NCBI GenBank assembly: GCA_003222375.1
Contig: QHVX01000322.1
Coordinates: forward strand, 1-7,049
From: Acidobacteriota bacterium
GTDB lineage: Bacteria > Acidobacteriota > Thermoanaerobaculia > Gp7-AA8
Reading direction: 5' to 3'
DNA length: 7,049 bases
A model generated the notes under the pieces. It searched no databases, was not told the DNA's origin, and saw only the letters and a program-made list of their open reading frames with translations. The position numbers and the translations under genes were made by a program. Positions 5,875-7,049 of the stretch are shown one piece after another (the stretch's first letter is position 1; every line of letters starts with the position of its first letter).

Positions 5875-6421
5875 GACCGACGTGGTCTCGCTTCGCCTGG
5901 GCATGCCCACCAAGATCAAGGTCGACGCCATCCCTGACAAGGACTACGCCGGCCACGTCGCGGAGATCGGCAGCTCGGCGACTGCACGGCAGAGCGCAGG
6001 TGCCGGCATTCGTTATTTCAAGGTCAAAGTGGCGATCGACAATACCGACGATCGCTTGCGGCCCGGGATGACGTCGCAGGTTTCGATCATCACGAGCACC
6101 GTCCCGAACTCGCCGGCCGTTCCCATTCAAAGCGTGGTCGAGCGCGTTCCGCCGTCGGTTTCGAAGGCAAAAGGTGCCGAATCAGACGAAGACGAAAACC
6201 TTCCCAAGAAAAAATACGTCTTTGTCATCAAGAGCGGGAAGGTGAAGATGACCGAAGTGACCGCCGGCATCAGCGATTCGACGCATGTGGCCCTCCTCTC
6301 CGGTGTCAAAGCGGGCGATCAGGTCGTCACCGGTCCATTTCGCGTGCTCAAGAAGTTGAAGGATGGCGACGAGGTCCAGGTGACGAAGGAACAGACGACG
6401 ACTTCGAAAGAGGCGGATTGA
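5783..6421 (+). CDS. Periplasmic adaptor subunit (HlyD/MacA-like), C-terminal half of a split gene
   Basis: Family homology starts at [22 protein letters not shown] (from 5786) and runs to the TGA at 6419-6421. It covers the end of the lipoyl domain, the beta-barrel domain ([29 protein letters not shown]) and the membrane-proximal domain ([21 protein letters not shown]...VVTG). A charged linker, [15 protein letters not shown], sits just before YVFVIKSG. The ATG at 5783 has no ribosome binding site and is probably not a real start: this is the second half of the gene beginning at 5224. Joined, with the missing 11-12 residues, the protein would be about 410 residues, normal for such adaptors. 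The stop overlaps the ATG of the ATPase gene by 1 nt. Both halves look conserved, so decay, if real, is recent. Confidence 0.85.
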   Translation: MVVTGTMNNPASVIAVIADLSEILVESDVNETDVVSLRLGMPTKIKVDAIPDKDYAGHVAEIGSSATARQSAGAGIRYFKVKVAIDNTDDRLRPGMTSQVSIITSTVPNSPAVPIQSVVERVPPSVSKAKGAESDEDENLPKKKYVFVIKSGKVKMTEVTAGISDSTHVALLSGVKAGDQVVTGPFRVLKKLKDGDEVQVTKEQTTTSKEAD

Positions 6422-7049
6422 TGGCGAGCAACGGGGCGCATCTGATCGAAATGCACGAGCTGACGCGCGTCTATCAGCTCGGGCCGCAGGAAATTTACGC
6501 GCTGCGCGGCATCGATCTCATCGTCGAACATGGCGAGTACGTCGCGATCATGGGTCCTTCCGGATCGGGAAAGTCGACGCTCATGAACATCATCGGCTGC
6601 CTCGACCGGCCGACGGCAGGCAAATATATCCTCGATGGGACGGCAGTCGAGACGATGGCCGACGACGAGCTGGCAGCCGTGCGCAACAAAAAAATCGGTT
6701 TCGTTTTTCAGACTTTCAATTTGCTCGCACGCACGACCGCGCTGCAGAACGTCGAGCTCCCTTTGGTGTACGCGAAGATGTCGCGCGTCGACCGTCAGCG
6801 TCAGGCCGAGGGAGCCCTGACCGCCGTCGGCCTCGGCGACCGCATGAATCACCAGCCGAACGAGCTCTCCGGCGGTCAGCGCCAACGCGTCGCGATCGCG
6901 CGGGCACTCGTCAACAACCCCTCACTGCTGCTGGCCGACGAGCCGACCGGAAACCTCGATTCGCAGACCGGCCGCGAAATCCTCGACCTGTTTCGCGATC
7001 TCCATCGCAACGGCAACTCGATCATCATGGTCACGCACGAAGATGATGT
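6421..7049 (+). CDS. MacB/LolD-type ABC transporter ATP-binding protein (3' end outside window)
   Basis: 209 codons are present and the frame runs off the window. Motifs are Walker A GPSGSGKS (45-52), Q-loop Gln97 in FVFQTFNLL, signature LSGGQRQR (149-156), Walker B LLLADE (169-174) followed by PTGNLD (175-180), and switch His206 in VTHEDD. 'FQ.FNLL', '[10 protein letters not shown]' and the spacing are typical of the MacB/LolD/FtsE-like group, which powers mechanotransmission exporters rather than classic importers. AAAGAGG (6407-6413) lies 7 nt before the ATG, which itself overlaps the adaptor stop by one base. The context (TolC channel, adaptor) points to a MacAB-TolC-like exporter. A MacB-type permease would be expected just downstream, fused or separate, but is not visible. 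The substrate could be a macrolide-like compound, a peptide, a lipid or a lipoprotein. Confidence 0.93.
   Translation, partial: MASNGAHLIEMHELTRVYQLGPQEIYALRGIDLIVEHGEYVAIMGPSGSGKSTLMNIIGCLDRPTAGKYILDGTAVETMADDELAAVRNKKIGFVFQTFNLLARTTALQNVELPLVYAKMSRVDRQRQAEGALTAVGLGDRMNHQPNELSGGQRQRVAIARALVNNPSLLLADEPTGNLDSQTGREILDLFRDLHRNGNSIIMVTHEDD

Overview
The window is GC-rich, densely packed bacterial DNA, with every recognisable gene on the + strand. A TolC-type outer-membrane channel beside a periplasmic adaptor and a MacB-type ATPase indicates a Gram-negative (diderm) cell. The AATGCA[G/A] heptamer hairpin and the style of the efflux genes remind me of Acidobacteriota or similar environmental phyla, but the phylum is a guess.

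Left block (1-2617): the 3' end of a MurJ-type lipid II flippase gene overlaps the GTG start of an OppD/DppD-type peptide-transporter ATPase. After a 76-nt hairpin built of eight heptamers comes the partner ATPase, OppF/DppF. The oppF reading frame is broken near its 3' end. The conserved four-cysteine C-terminal tail is still present, but in another frame (2462-2617), and about 16-19 family residues are missing at the junction. No permease or peptide-binding gene is visible.

Spacer (2618-2740): 123 nt with no gene. It holds inverted repeats, a possible -10 box (TACAAT) and a strong ribosome binding site for the next operon.

Right block (2741-7049): a tightly coupled operon of a TolC-family channel, a Yip1-family membrane protein, a periplasmic adaptor of the HlyD/MacA kind, and a MacB/LolD-type ATPase cut by the window edge. 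Together these would form a tripartite efflux or export system, with the Yip1 protein an unexplained extra member. The adaptor is also split: its two halves lie in different frames around 5783-5790, and about 11-12 residues of its lipoyl domain are missing.

The main points to check are the two similar out-of-frame losses, in oppF and in the adaptor, and the heptamer hairpin. I found no convincing new defence, mobile or RNA-guided system.
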